Shown here: one piece after another, positions 47,242 through 56,096 of the stretch
Layout: every line of letters begins with the position of its first letter
How positions within the stretch are numbered: the stretch's first letter is position 1
Assembly: GCF_011320115.1 (NCBI RefSeq)
Contig: NZ_JAANOZ010000008.1
Coordinates: forward strand, 1-64,000
Length of the DNA stretch: 64,000 nucleotides
Direction: 5' to 3'
Source: Croceibacterium segetis
GTDB lineage: Bacteria; Pseudomonadota; Alphaproteobacteria; Sphingomonadales; Sphingomonadaceae
The notes under the pieces: model-generated
Databases searched by the model: none
What the model was told of the DNA's origin: nothing
The model's input: only the letters and a program-made list of their open reading frames with translations
Position numbers and translations under genes: made by a program

Positions 47242-48680
47242 TCGTCTCCCGGAGCGCTGAAGTGGGTCGTGGTTTCGGCCATCTCGACTTGCTCATCGAG
47301 CGAGGTGACGTCGAACTCGAACTCCTGCCCCGGCGTGTTCGGCGGCGCGATCACGTAGACCCGCAAGGATGCGGTGGAATCCGCGGGGACGCCGGTCTTC
47401 AGCGCGCGCGAGGCATCCTCGCGTCCGATTTCGTCGGACCACATCGTCGCCCCGGGCAGGCCTCCGAGGGCGATGCGGAGCTGGCGCGGGCGGCTCTCCA
47501 TGTTGCGCAACTTGAGGGTGTAGGAATTGCGCACGCTGCCGTCGCTCATCAGCATGTACGGTGGATTGCGATCGGGCGCGGCCGACAGGGCGGTGTGGCT
47601 GCGGTTGCCGAGCGCGAAGAGCATCGCGAGGCCGATCGCGCCCCAGACGGTGAAGTAGGCGACCGTCCGCGGGCGCAGCAGCGCCTTCCACGCCGGGCGT
47701 GGGGCGCCGCCGGCCTTCTCGCGCTCGGCGTCCTCGAGCGTGATGTAATCGATCAGCCCGCGGGGGCGTCCGATCTCGCCCATGACCTTGTCGCACGCGT
47801 CGATGCACAGCGCGCAAGTGATGCAGCCGATCTGGGGGCCCTCGCGGATGTCGATCCCGGTCGGGCACACGGCGACGCACATATTGCAGTCGATGCAATC
47901 GCCGAAGGCCTTGGGGTCCTTCTGCGCCTTCTTGAAGCTGCCGCGCGGCTCGCCGCGCCAGTCCTTGTACGTGACGGTGAGCGACTTCTCGTCCATCATC
48001 GCGCTCTGGATGCGCGGCCAGGGGCACATGTAGATGCACACCTGCTCGCGCATGAAGCCGCCGAGGATAAAGGTCGTCGCCGTCAGGACAGCCACCGTGA
48101 TGTAGGCCGCGGCGACGGCGTGGCCGGTCCAGAAATCGTGCGTCAGCGTAGGCGCGTCGGCGAAATACATGATCCACGCGCCGCCGGTCCAGAAGCCGAT
48201 GACGAGGTAGATCGTCCACTTGAGCGCGCGGCGGGCGATCTTCTTCGGCCCCCACGGGGCAGCGTCGAGCCGCATCCGCGCGTTGCGGTCGCCATCGATG
48301 AAGCGATCGACGTGCTGGTAGAGGTCGGTCCACACCGTCTGCGGGCACGAATAGCCGCACCATGCGCGGCCGACCGCGCTGGTCACCAGGAACAGCCCGA
48401 TCCCGGCCATGATCAGCAGGCCGGCGACGAAGTAGAACTCCTGCGGCCAGATCTCGATGCCGAACATGTAGAATCGGCGATGGGCGAGATCGACCAGCAC
48501 GGCCTGGTTGGGCGCGTAGGGGCCGCGATCCCAGCGGATCCACGGCGTGCCGTAATAGATCGCCAGGGTGACGGCCATGATCAGCCACTTGAAGCGGCGG
48601 AAAGGACCGTCGATCCGCTTGTTGTGAACCGTCTTGTGCTTTTCGTAGAACGAGACGTCGATGGTGTCAGGGTGCCGCAT
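47238..48680 (-). CDS. ccoG: cbb3 accessory ferredoxin-like protein CcoG (FixG/RdxA)
   Basis: Membrane iron-sulfur protein of about 480 residues implicated in reducing Cu(II) for oxidase assembly. Several transmembrane helices hold GRAWCGYSCPQTVWTDLY and CIYMCPWPRIQSAM. Two [4Fe-4S] motifs are CIDCNMCVAVCP and CITCALCIDAC, and an immunoglobulin-like periplasmic domain forms the C-terminus. ATG 48680 lies 14 bp inside the end of ccoP. Confidence 0.93.
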   Translation of the reverse strand: MRHPDTIDVSFYEKHKTVHNKRIDGPFRRFKWLIMAVTLAIYYGTPWIRWDRGPYAPNQAVLVDLAHRRFYMFGIEIWPQEFYFVAGLLIMAGIGLFLVTSAVGRAWCGYSCPQTVWTDLYQHVDRFIDGDRNARMRLDAAPWGPKKIARRALKWTIYLVIGFWTGGAWIMYFADAPTLTHDFWTGHAVAAAYITVAVLTATTFILGGFMREQVCIYMCPWPRIQSAMMDEKSLTVTYKDWRGEPRGSFKKAQKDPKAFGDCIDCNMCVAVCPTGIDIREGPQIGCITCALCIDACDKVMGEIGRPRGLIDYITLEDAEREKAGGAPRPAWKALLRPRTVAYFTVWGAIGLAMLFALGNRSHTALSAAPDRNPPYMLMSDGSVRNSYTLKLRNMESRPRQLRIALGGLPGATMWSDEIGREDASRALKTGVPADSTASLRVYVIAPPNTPGQEFEFDVTSLDEQVEMAETTTHFSAPGDE

Positions 48681-49569
48681 CGGTCTTCGCCGCCGGAGCG
48701 ACCTCCACGAAGTCCTCGCCACCGCCCAGCGAGTGGACGTAGGCGGCAAGCATCTTGATAGTCACGGGATCGAGCCGTCCGCCCCATGCCGGCATCGCGC
48801 CGTGCCGGGGGTTGGTGACCTGGGCGGCGATGTCGTCCCTGGTTCCGCCGTAGAGCCAGATCGCATCGGCGAGGTTCGGCGCGCCGACCGTGCGGTTGCC
48901 GGTGCCGGCGGCGCCGTGGCAGACCGCGCAATTCTGCGCGAACAACTGTGCGCCGGCCGCGTTGTCGCGCGCCTTGCCGCTCAAGCTGAGCACGTGGCTC
49001 GCGACCTGGTCGATCTGCGCCGAGGTCAGAATGCCGGTTCCGAATGCCGGCATCTGGCTCTGGTGCGTTTGAGCGTCGCCCGGCTGGCGCGCGCCGTGCG
49101 TGATCGTGTACTCGATCGCCTTGAGATCGCCGCCCCACAGCCAGTCGTCGTCGTTGAGGTTAGGATAACCCTTCGAACCCGCCGCGCCGGCGCCGTGGCA
49201 CTGCACGCAATTGACCTTGAACGCCGCGCGTCCGCCGGTCACCGCCGCGCGCATCAGCGCCGTGTTGTCCGGCAGCTTCTCGACCGGGACTGCACCGATG
49301 GCCGCAAGCATCGGCTTCAGCGCGGCCTGATGCTCGTCCATTTCGTGGGCCAGCTGACCGCGGCTGGACCAGCCGAGCACGCCTTCGGTCCCCTTGTGGA
49401 ACATCGGCACGGCGGGATAGGCGATCACGTATCCGACGGCGAAGACTATGGTGATGTAGAAGGTCCATAGCCACCAACGCGGCATCGGCGTGTCGAGCTC
49501 CTCGATGCCGTCCCACTCGTGGCCGACCGTTTGCGTGCCGGTCGCTTCGTCGATGCGCTTATTGGCCAT
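48667..49569 (-). CDS. ccoP: cbb3 cytochrome c oxidase subunit III CcoP
   Basis: Di-heme c-type subunit of 300 residues. An N-terminal part (DTPMPRWWLWTFYITIVFAVGYVI) gives one membrane helix, and two periplasmic cytochrome c domains carry NCVQCHG and NCAVCHG, with Met ligands likely in SQMPAFG and GAMPAWGG. It passes electrons to CcoO and CcoN. Its start overlaps the end of ccoQ by 11 bp. Confidence 0.95.
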   Translation of the reverse strand: MANKRIDEATGTQTVGHEWDGIEELDTPMPRWWLWTFYITIVFAVGYVIAYPAVPMFHKGTEGVLGWSSRGQLAHEMDEHQAALKPMLAAIGAVPVEKLPDNTALMRAAVTGGRAAFKVNCVQCHGAGAAGSKGYPNLNDDDWLWGGDLKAIEYTITHGARQPGDAQTHQSQMPAFGTGILTSAQIDQVASHVLSLSGKARDNAAGAQLFAQNCAVCHGAAGTGNRTVGAPNLADAIWLYGGTRDDIAAQVTNPRHGAMPAWGGRLDPVTIKMLAAYVHSLGGGEDFVEVAPAAKTDAAP

Positions 49570-49732
49570 CGTTATCGTCCTTGAAGATCATGTGGGCCGC
49601 GGCGTCGTTGCGCTCGCGGTTGCCGCGCCGGAACGGCCACAGCACGCAGGCGACGAACACCAACAGCATGGCCAGCAGCGCCCAGCTGTCGGCGAAGTGG
49701 CGCAGCGCGTCGTAAGTCGAATGCGCGCTCAC
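49559..49732 (-). CDS. ccoQ: cbb3 oxidase subunit IV CcoQ
   Basis: A 57-residue subunit with one helix ([19 protein letters not shown]) followed by the typical [19 protein letters not shown] tail. It begins at GTG in a GTGA overlap with the ccoO stop and runs 11 bp into ccoP. CcoQ stabilises the interaction of CcoP with the core. Confidence 0.9.
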   Translation of the reverse strand: MSAHSTYDALRHFADSWALLAMLLVFVACVLWPFRRGNRERNDAAAHMIFKDDNDGQ

Positions 49733-50475
49733 CGGCCGGTTTCCTTGGCGAGGTCTTCCTGCGCGGCGGCGGCGTTCACGTCGACCAGCGTGCCGAGCAC
49801 CTGCAGATAGGCGACGAGGGCATCCATCTCGGTCAGGCGGCTCGGGTTGCCGTCGAAATCGCGCTGCTGCGCCTTGGGGTAGCGCTTCATCAGGTCGGCC
49901 GCGTCCGCCATCGGATCGGCTTGCGCCTTCATGTCGAGCACCGCCTGGGCGATGTCCTTCTTCGAGTAAGGCACGCCGACGTCGCGCAGCGCCTGCAGCT
50001 TGGCCGAGCCGTCAGTGAGATCGAGGTCCGTTTCAGCGAGGAACTTGTAAGTCGGCATGACGCTTTCCGGCACCACCGAGCGCGGGTCCCTGAGGTGCTG
50101 CACGTGCCAGGCGTCCGAGTAGCGGCCGCCGACGCGGGCGAGGTCCGGCCCGGTGCGCTTGGAGCCCCACTGGAACGGGTGATCGTACATGCTCTCTGCG
50201 GCGAGGCTGTAGTGGCCATAGCGCTCGGTCTCGTCGCGGAACGGACGGATCATCTGGCTGTGGCAGACGTAGCAGCCTTCGCGGACGTAGATGTCGCGCC
50301 CCGCTTGCTCGAGGGGCGTGTACGGCCGCATCCCCTGGACCTTCTCGATCGTGTTATCGATCCAGAAGAGAGGGGCGATCTCCACCGCGCCGCCGATGGC
50401 AACGGCGATGAAGGCGAAGACAGCGAGCAAGGTGACATTGCGCTCGAGCTTCTTGTGCTGTTCGGTAAACTTCAT
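49729..50475 (-). CDS. ccoO: cbb3 cytochrome c oxidase subunit II CcoO
   Basis: Mono-heme subunit of 248 residues anchored by one N-terminal helix ([25 protein letters not shown]). It carries the conserved [33 protein letters not shown] segment with CYVCH, and [11 protein letters not shown] with the Met ligand. It lies 12 bp after ccoN in the operon. Confidence 0.95.
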   Translation of the reverse strand: MKFTEQHKKLERNVTLLAVFAFIAVAIGGAVEIAPLFWIDNTIEKVQGMRPYTPLEQAGRDIYVREGCYVCHSQMIRPFRDETERYGHYSLAAESMYDHPFQWGSKRTGPDLARVGGRYSDAWHVQHLRDPRSVVPESVMPTYKFLAETDLDLTDGSAKLQALRDVGVPYSKKDIAQAVLDMKAQADPMADAADLMKRYPKAQQRDFDGNPSRLTEMDALVAYLQVLGTLVDVNAAAAQEDLAKETGR

Positions 50476-50487
50476 GTCTCGGGTTTC

Positions 50488-52143
50488 CTACTCGGCCGGG
50501 ACCGCGGCGATCGGGCGGTCGGCTGCAGGGTTGAACTCGGCTTGATGCATCGGCTTCTCGGCGCGCTGGCGGCCGAGGACGGTCAGCCAGACGTTGGCCA
50601 CCATCAGCACGGCGCCGGCGAGGTAGAGCGTGCCGCCGAACGCGCGCAGGACGTACATCGGGTGAAGCGCGGCAACGGTATCGACGAAGCTGTTCACCAG
50701 GTAGCCGTCAGCGCCGTATTCGCGCCACATCAGGCCCTGGGTGATGCCCGATACCCACATGGAGGCGGCGTAGAAAACGATCCCGACGGTCGCCATCCAG
50801 AAGTGCCAGTTCACCCAGCGCAGTGAGTAGAGCCGCTCGCGGTGCCACAGGCGCGGCACGAGGAAATAAACCGCCGCGAAGGAGATCATCCCGTTCCACC
50901 CAAGCGCGCCCGCGTGGACGTGGCCGATGGTCCAATCGGTGTAGTGCGACAGCGAGTTGACCGACTTGATCGACAGCATCGGCCCTTCGAAGGTGGCCAT
51001 GCCGTAGAACGCCAGCGCCATCACCATCATGCGGATGATCGGGTCGGTGCGGACCTTGTCCCACGCGCCGTTGAGCGTCATCAGCCCGTTGATCATGCCG
51101 CCCCAGCTCGGCATCCACAGCATGATCGAGAACACCATCCCGAGGGTCTGCGCCCAGTCGGGCAGGGCAGTGTAGAGCAGGTGGTGCGGGCCGGCCCAGA
51201 TGTAGAGGAAGATCAGCGACCAGAAGTGCAGGATCGACAGCCGATAGCTGTAGATCGGCCGCCCGGCCTGCTTCGGGACGAAGTAATACATCATCGCCAG
51301 GAACGGGACGGTGAGGAAGAACGCGACCGCGTTGTGCCCGTACCACCACTGGGTCAGCGCATCCTGCACGCCCGAGAACAGCGAATAGGAATGCGAACCG
51401 AGGAAGCTGACCGGCACCGCGAGATTGTTGACGATGTGCAGCAGCGCGATCGTCAGGATGAACGACAGATAGAACCAGTTGGCGACGTAGATGTGCGGTT
51501 CCGCCCGCTTCACCAGCGTGCCGACGAACACCGCCAGGTAAGCCACCCAGACGATCGTCAGCCAGATATCGACGTACCACTCCGGCTCGGCGTATTCACG
51601 GCTCTCGGTGATCCCGAGCAGGTAGCCGCTCGCCGCGAGGACGATGAACAGCTGGTAGCCCCAGAACACGAACCGGGCGAGACCGGGGAAGGCGAGCCGC
51701 GCGCGGCAGGTGCGCTGCACAACATAGAAGCTGCTGGCGATCAGGATGTTGCCGCCGAATGCGAAGATCACGCCTGAAGTATGCAACGGGCGCAGCCGGC
51801 CGAAGTTGAGGTAGGGTTCGACGTTGAACTGGGGCCAGGCGAGCTGGCAGGCGATCAGCACCCCGGCCAGCATGCCGACGATCGCCCAGAACACCGTCGC
51901 CAGCACGCCCCAGCGGACCGGGTCGTCATCGTACTTCGAAGGGTCGGCGGGCATCCGCAGGATGCCGCTGGCGATCGCGCCGACGTCCGCCCTAGCCACG
52001 CTGACCCACAGGCCGGCCAGGGCCACAACCGCGACGATCATCATCTGCGCGGCAAAGCCGCTGTCGTGCGCATAGGCAGCCGCAATGACTGCCAGCACCA
52101 TGGCGCCGAACCACAATCCGGCACGCGTCAGAATTGCTTCCAT
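50488..52143 (-). CDS. ccoN: cbb3 cytochrome c oxidase catalytic subunit I CcoN
   Basis: Heme-copper oxidase subunit of 551 residues with twelve or more helices holding heme b and the b3-CuB centre. Conserved pieces are [15 protein letters not shown] (heme ligand His), [28 protein letters not shown] (CuB His) and [16 protein letters not shown]. High oxygen affinity makes it the terminal oxidase for microaerobic growth. An Fnr box lies 56 bp upstream and a FixJ-box-like motif 80-100 bp upstream. Confidence 0.95.
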   Translation of the reverse strand: MEAILTRAGLWFGAMVLAVIAAAYAHDSGFAAQMMIVAVVALAGLWVSVARADVGAIASGILRMPADPSKYDDDPVRWGVLATVFWAIVGMLAGVLIACQLAWPQFNVEPYLNFGRLRPLHTSGVIFAFGGNILIASSFYVVQRTCRARLAFPGLARFVFWGYQLFIVLAASGYLLGITESREYAEPEWYVDIWLTIVWVAYLAVFVGTLVKRAEPHIYVANWFYLSFILTIALLHIVNNLAVPVSFLGSHSYSLFSGVQDALTQWWYGHNAVAFFLTVPFLAMMYYFVPKQAGRPIYSYRLSILHFWSLIFLYIWAGPHHLLYTALPDWAQTLGMVFSIMLWMPSWGGMINGLMTLNGAWDKVRTDPIIRMMVMALAFYGMATFEGPMLSIKSVNSLSHYTDWTIGHVHAGALGWNGMISFAAVYFLVPRLWHRERLYSLRWVNWHFWMATVGIVFYAASMWVSGITQGLMWREYGADGYLVNSFVDTVAALHPMYVLRAFGGTLYLAGAVLMVANVWLTVLGRQRAEKPMHQAEFNPAADRPIAAVPAE

Positions 52144-52198
52144 GAACTTGAACCCTCGTCTGTCGCGCAGCCCGTGGGCCTGCCGTCCTCAAGGCTCT

Positions 52199-52212
52199 TT
52201 GATCGCCGTCAA
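52199..52212. promoter_or_regulatory. Fnr/FixK box in the ccoN-ompW intergenic region
   Basis: TTGATCGCCGTCAA matches the TTGAT-N4-ATCAA anaerobox with one changed base and lies 56 bp before the ccoN start, a usual activating distance. The Fnr encoded at 53028 has the matching recognition residues. It could also serve the divergent ompW. Confidence 0.8.
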
Positions 52213-52222
52213 AGGCGGTCCG

Positions 52223-52243
52223 CGGCATTGGGAAATGTACGGG
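52223..52243 (-). promoter_or_regulatory. FixJ-box-like motif upstream of ccoN, site 3
   Basis: On the minus strand CCCGTACATTTCCCAATGCC agrees with site 2 at 19 of 21 positions. It is 10 bp upstream of the Fnr box, so ccoN may answer to both regulators. Confidence 0.55.
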
Positions 52244-52355
52244 GGCAGGCGTTTTGCGGCCGGTCAATGTTGCCCAAGCGCGACGGGTGCAGCGGGGCGG
52301 GGCGACGCGATGAGGCGGCTGCACGAGGCAGTCGGCGCGCCGCCAGGAGAATGAC

Positions 52356-53027
52356 ATGCGTAACATCCCCGCCTTGCTCGCCTGCGCTGCGATGACAGGC
52401 TTCGCCACCCCCGCTTTGGCGGACGACGGCGGCTCGAAGTGGCAGGTCAAGCTGATGGGCACGGCGGTGCTGCCCGATGGCAAGATAGACAAAGTAAAGA
52501 CCGATCTCGTCGGCTTGCCGGCCACCCTGCAGACCAAGGCGAGCGACAACTACGTACCTACCGTGGCGATCGAATACTTCTTCACGCCGGCCGTCTCGCT
52601 CGAGACGATCTGCTGCGTGACCGAGCATCATGTCACCGGCACGACCGGTCTTCCCGGAGCGCGGCTCGTTTCGAATGCTCACCTCATTCCGGCGACCTTC
52701 ACGCTCAAGTACCATCTCAACGCGGGCAGGATTTCGCCCTATGTCGGCGCGGGCCCGAGCTATTTCCTGTGGTTCGGCGAGAAGCCTGGCGCGACCGCCG
52801 TCGCGGCCGGTGCGGACGACTTCAAGATGAGCGACGAGCTCGGCCTGGCCCTGCAGGGCGGCGTGGACGTTCCGCTCAACGACAAGGGACTCGCGCTGAG
52901 CCTCGATGCCAAGCGCTATTTCGTCAAAACCACGGCGCGCTGGTATGCGGGGGGCACCAACGTGATCACGACCGTCCACCAGCTCGACCCGTGGGTGCTG
53001 AGCGCCGGGCTCGGCATGCGGTTCTGA
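52356..53027 (+). CDS. ompW: OmpW-family outer-membrane protein
   Basis: Eight-stranded barrel of 223 residues. A signal peptide (MRNIPALLACAAMTGFATPALA) precedes KWQVKLMGTAVLPDG, YVPTVAIEYFFTPAVSLETICCVTEHHV, PATFTLKYHL and ISPYVGAGPSYFLWF, all OmpW hallmarks, and a terminal Phe. CAGGAGA precedes the ATG. It is divergent from ccoN and shares its control region; OmpW genes are Fnr-activated in enterobacteria. It abuts the convergent fnr stop without a gap. Confidence 0.92.
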   Translation: MRNIPALLACAAMTGFATPALADDGGSKWQVKLMGTAVLPDGKIDKVKTDLVGLPATLQTKASDNYVPTVAIEYFFTPAVSLETICCVTEHHVTGTTGLPGARLVSNAHLIPATFTLKYHLNAGRISPYVGAGPSYFLWFGEKPGATAVAAGADDFKMSDELGLALQGGVDVPLNDKGLALSLDAKRYFVKTTARWYAGGTNVITTVHQLDPWVLSAGLGMRF

Positions 53028-53711
53028 TCAGCCGGCGATGGCCTCAAGCTCTGCGCGATCGAGAATGGCGACCGCGCGGCGCGTCGGCAGGTCGATCACG
53101 CCGTCGCGCTTGAGCTTGGTCATTTGCCGGCTGACGGTCTCGATCGTCAGGCCGAGGACGTCACCGATCTGCTGGCGCGAGAAGGGCAGGTCGAAGCGGC
53201 CGAGCGAAGCGCTGCCGGGCTCGGCCAGCCGTTCGGACATGTCGAGCAGGAATGTGGCGATCTTTTCCTCGGCGCTCTTGCGCGCGAGCAGGAGCATCCA
53301 GCTGCGCGTGCGGTCAAGTTCGGCGAGCGTGCGTTGCAGCAGCTTGTGCTCGAGGCCGGGGTGCTCGCCGGCAAAGCGGTCGAAATCGGCGCGGGCGAAC
53401 ACGCACACTCGCGCGTCGGTCAGCGCGGTGACCGAGTGGCGGGTCGTAGCGCCGAACGGACGGCCGATGAAGTCCGCCGGATAGACCACGCCGACGATCT
53501 GCTCGCGGCCATCCTCGGTGCCGGTCGAGAGCTTGAGGATGCCATCGATGACATTGGCGACGAGGATCGAATCGTCGCCCTCCCAGATGAGCGGCTCACC
53601 GGCCTCGAGCGTTCGGCGACGGCCGATCGCGTTGAGCGAGTTGAGTTCGGCCGGCTCGAGCGCCGAGCAGATCGCGTGGTTGCGCACGCTGCAGGTGTCA
53701 CAGGCTGTCAT
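53028..53711 (-). CDS. fnr: Fe-S type Crp/Fnr regulator
   Basis: Oxygen-labile regulator of 227 residues. Cysteines 4, 7 and 15 (MTACDTCSVRNHAIC) and 103 (DARVCVF) match the four [4Fe-4S] ligands of Fnr, so this is an FnrN/FnrL-like protein and not a cluster-free FixK. The cyclic-nucleotide-fold domain spans about 20-130. The recognition helix LTIETVSRQMTKL has the E-x-x-S-R pattern that reads TTGAT half-sites. ATG 53711 is the start that keeps the Cys cluster at the N-terminus. A FixJ-box-like motif lies 38-61 bp upstream, giving a FixJ-to-Fnr cascade. Confidence 0.92.
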   Translation of the reverse strand: MTACDTCSVRNHAICSALEPAELNSLNAIGRRRTLEAGEPLIWEGDDSILVANVIDGILKLSTGTEDGREQIVGVVYPADFIGRPFGATTRHSVTALTDARVCVFARADFDRFAGEHPGLEHKLLQRTLAELDRTRSWMLLLARKSAEEKIATFLLDMSERLAEPGSASLGRFDLPFSRQQIGDVLGLTIETVSRQMTKLKRDGVIDLPTRRAVAILDRAELEAIAG

Positions 53712-53748
53712 GGAGGGCCGCGTATCACGTCGGCCGGGGCTCACACGC

Positions 53749-53772
53749 TCGGGATATATCCGGAGTTGGCGG
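53749..53772 (+). promoter_or_regulatory. FixJ-box-like motif upstream of fnr, site 5
   Basis: TCGGGATATATCCGGAGTTGGCGG resembles site 4 (TAGATTTCCGGAAGTTGCCG) with one indel. It lies 38-61 bp before the fnr start codon. It is the weakest match of the set. Confidence 0.4.
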
Positions 53773-53783
53773 AGCGAAACGAA

Positions 53784-53815
53784 AACGGCCGGCTCGCCGA
53801 AGCGAGCCGGCCGTT
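53784..53815 (-). terminator. Intrinsic terminator of the small lipoprotein gene
   Basis: A perfect 14-bp stem (53784-53797 with 53802-53815, AACGGCCGGCTCGC) reads on the minus strand with a TTCG tetraloop closed by C-G, then TTTTCGTTTC. It is 13 bp past the lipoprotein stop. Confidence 0.85.
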
Positions 53816-53827
53816 CGTTCGGTATGA

Positions 53828-54046
53828 TTACTGAGCGGTGGTGGCCGCAGTCGTCTCGGTCGTCGTGGTCTCGGTCGTCGCGGCGTCGGTGGTCGCGTCG
53901 GTCGCAGCCGCTTCCGTGCTCGCGTCCATCGCGGGCGCGACTTCGGTGGTGGCTTCCGTGGTCGCGGTGGTTTCGTCGGCCTTGTTGCAAGCGGCGAGAC
54001 CAGTGACCAGCACGGCGGCCGTAAGTCCGATAACGAGTTTGCGCAT
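53828..54046 (-). CDS. Small Thr/Ala-rich lipoprotein
   Basis: Protein of 72 residues with a lipoprotein signal MRKLVIGLTAAVLVTGLAAC (lipid-bearing Cys20) and a mature part of low complexity made almost wholly of Thr, Ala, Glu and Asp (TTATTEATTEVAPAM onward). AGGGGAG precedes the ATG at 7 bp. It is a single-gene unit with its own strong terminator. The function is unknown; a disordered acidic envelope tether is one possibility. Confidence 0.8.
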   Translation of the reverse strand: MRKLVIGLTAAVLVTGLAACNKADETTATTEATTEVAPAMDASTEAAATDATTDAATTETTTTETTAATTAQ

Positions 54047-54156
54047 AATAACTCCCCTAAGGAACCCTGTTGCGCCACTGTGGCGCGGCGCGACAATTAG
54101 ACGAAATTGTGGCGGGCTCAAAGCGATTTGACTCGTGCGCAGGATTTCCGCGCTTT

Positions 54157-54807
54157 TCAGGCCGGATCGGCATCGGGTTGGTAGTCGGGATGGGCGCGCC
54201 GGACGGGCTCTTCGGCCATCGCGTTTCGGGCCGACTCGATCAGCCGCGGGTAGGCCGAGCAGTCGACCGAATAGCGCTGCGCGGCGTAGAACTGCGGGAC
54301 CAAGTGGCAATCGGCGATGGTCAGGCTGTCGCCGAACGCGAATCGCCCGCCGTGGCGCGCGATCATGGTTTCGATCGCCGCGAATCCCTCGCCGATCCAG
54401 TGGGCGATCCACGAATCGATTGCCGGCTGTTCGTGCCCGAGCGGCTGCTTGAGGTACTTGAGCACGCGCAGGTTGCCGAGCGGATGGATGTCGCAGGCGA
54501 CCGCCATGGCCATCGCCCGCACGATCGCCCGCTCCCCCGGCGCCTCGGGGAGCAGCGGGGGCTCGGGATGGCGTTCCTCGAGCCATTCGAGGATCGCCGA
54601 GGACTGGGTCAGCACCCCGTCGGCTGTCTCGAGCGCGGGCACCAAGCCCTGCGGGTTGAGCGCGCGGAACGCCTCGGATCGCTGTTCTCCGGCGCGCAAG
54701 TCGACCGGCGCCTGCTCGTACGCCACAGCCTTGATATTGAGCGCTATGCGGGTGCGGTAGCTGGTGCCCGAGCGCCAGTAGCCGTGGAGGACCAGCGCCT
54801 CACTCAT
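54157..54807 (-). CDS. maiA: Maleylacetoacetate isomerase (zeta-class GST)
   Basis: Glutathione-dependent cis-trans isomerase of 216 residues acting between homogentisate dioxygenase and fumarylacetoacetase. It reads LHGYWRSGTSYRTRIALNIKAVAYE at the N-terminus, where GTSYR corresponds to the SSCSxR glutathione motif, then NPQGLVPALET and LTQSSAILEWLEE. It starts in an ATGA overlap with fahA and is the third gene of the operon. Confidence 0.93.
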   Translation of the reverse strand: MSEALVLHGYWRSGTSYRTRIALNIKAVAYEQAPVDLRAGEQRSEAFRALNPQGLVPALETADGVLTQSSAILEWLEERHPEPPLLPEAPGERAIVRAMAMAVACDIHPLGNLRVLKYLKQPLGHEQPAIDSWIAHWIGEGFAAIETMIARHGGRFAFGDSLTIADCHLVPQFYAAQRYSVDCSAYPRLIESARNAMAEEPVRRAHPDYQPDADPA

Positions 54808-56096
54808 CCGGCGATGCGCCCGCGACATTCGCCGAAGCCAATGGCGCGGTAGCCGTCGCGCACCGCGCGCGCGGTCATGATCACTTCGTCGCCGTCCTCG
54901 AGGAAGCTGCGCGTCTCGCCGTTGGCCAACGTCAGTGGCGCCTTGCCGCCCTGCGACAGCTCGATCAGGCTGCCGAAGCTGTCGCGTGCCTCGCCCGAGA
55001 GGGTGCCGGTGCCGAGCAAGTCGCCCGGCTGGAGATTGCAGCCGTTGACCGTGTGGTGGGCGACGAGCTGCGCCGCGGTCCAGTACATCGACGTCATCGG
55101 CCCTTTGCTTAGCCGCTCGGCCGGTTGGCCGGCGTCGCGCATCCTTTGGGTCAGAAGGCGAACTTCCATCTCGATTGCGTAGGCGCCGTGCATCTGGTCC
55201 TCGGCATCGAGCAGGTAGGGCAGGGGCGCGGGATCACCTTCGGGCCGCGGCGGCTGGGCAATGCGGAACGGCGCCAGCGCGGCGCTCGTCACCACCCAAG
55301 GAGAGACGGTCGAATGGAAATTCTTGGCCAGGAACGGCCCGAGCGGTTGGTACTCCCATGCCTGCAGATCGCGCGCCGACCAGTCGTTGAGCAGACACAG
55401 CCCGGCGATGTGCTCGGCTGCCTCGGCGATCTTGATGTCACTGCCGAGCTTGTTCGAGCCGCTTGTCCAGATGCCCATCTCGAGCTCGTAGTCGAGCCGC
55501 TGCGAAGGGCCGAACACCGGCGTGTCGCCGTCGGGGCTCTTGCGCTGCCCCTGCGGCCGGCGGACGTCGCCGCCGCTCGGGCGGATCGAGCTGGCGCGGC
55601 CGTGATAGCCGATCGGCACGTATTTGTAGTTCGGCAGCAGCGGGTTGTCGGGGCGGAACTGCTTGCCGACGTTGGTGGCGTGATGGATGCCGGTATAGAA
55701 ATCGGTGTAGTCTCCGATTGCGAACGGCAAGTGCAGGCGGCAATCGCCCGCCGGGATCAGCGCAGGGTCGACCTCACGTTGACTTGAGCTATCGGTGAGG
55801 AGCCGGAAGATTCCCTTGCGCAGCGCATCGGCGGCCGCGTTGCCATCGGCAAACAGGGCGTTGAGGGTTTCGCCTGAGGCCAATCGCGCGGCATCGGAGG
55901 CCTCGCGCTCAAGGAGACCGGCGACGGCGCTCAGGTCAAGCACCAAGTCGCCGATCGCGACGCCGCCGCGCTTGCCGCCGCCGGGCGGCGAGAACACGCC
56001 GAGCGGCAGATTCTGCACCGGGAATTCGGCGTGGCCGTCTACGCCTTCGATCCAGCTCGTCGCCTGGGGGTCGTGGGTTTCGTCGATCTGCGTCAT
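54804..56096 (-). CDS. fahA: Fumarylacetoacetase
   Basis: Hydrolase of 430 residues splitting fumarylacetoacetate to fumarate and acetoacetate, the last step of tyrosine breakdown. Typical segments are [69 protein letters not shown] and TGTLSGE, including the Ca/Mg-site acidic residues. It overlaps hmgA and maiA by ATGA on both sides. Confidence 0.95.
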   Translation of the reverse strand: MTQIDETHDPQATSWIEGVDGHAEFPVQNLPLGVFSPPGGGKRGGVAIGDLVLDLSAVAGLLEREASDAARLASGETLNALFADGNAAADALRKGIFRLLTDSSSQREVDPALIPAGDCRLHLPFAIGDYTDFYTGIHHATNVGKQFRPDNPLLPNYKYVPIGYHGRASSIRPSGGDVRRPQGQRKSPDGDTPVFGPSQRLDYELEMGIWTSGSNKLGSDIKIAEAAEHIAGLCLLNDWSARDLQAWEYQPLGPFLAKNFHSTVSPWVVTSAALAPFRIAQPPRPEGDPAPLPYLLDAEDQMHGAYAIEMEVRLLTQRMRDAGQPAERLSKGPMTSMYWTAAQLVAHHTVNGCNLQPGDLLGTGTLSGEARDSFGSLIELSQGGKAPLTLANGETRSFLEDGDEVIMTARAVRDGYRAIGFGECRGRIAG

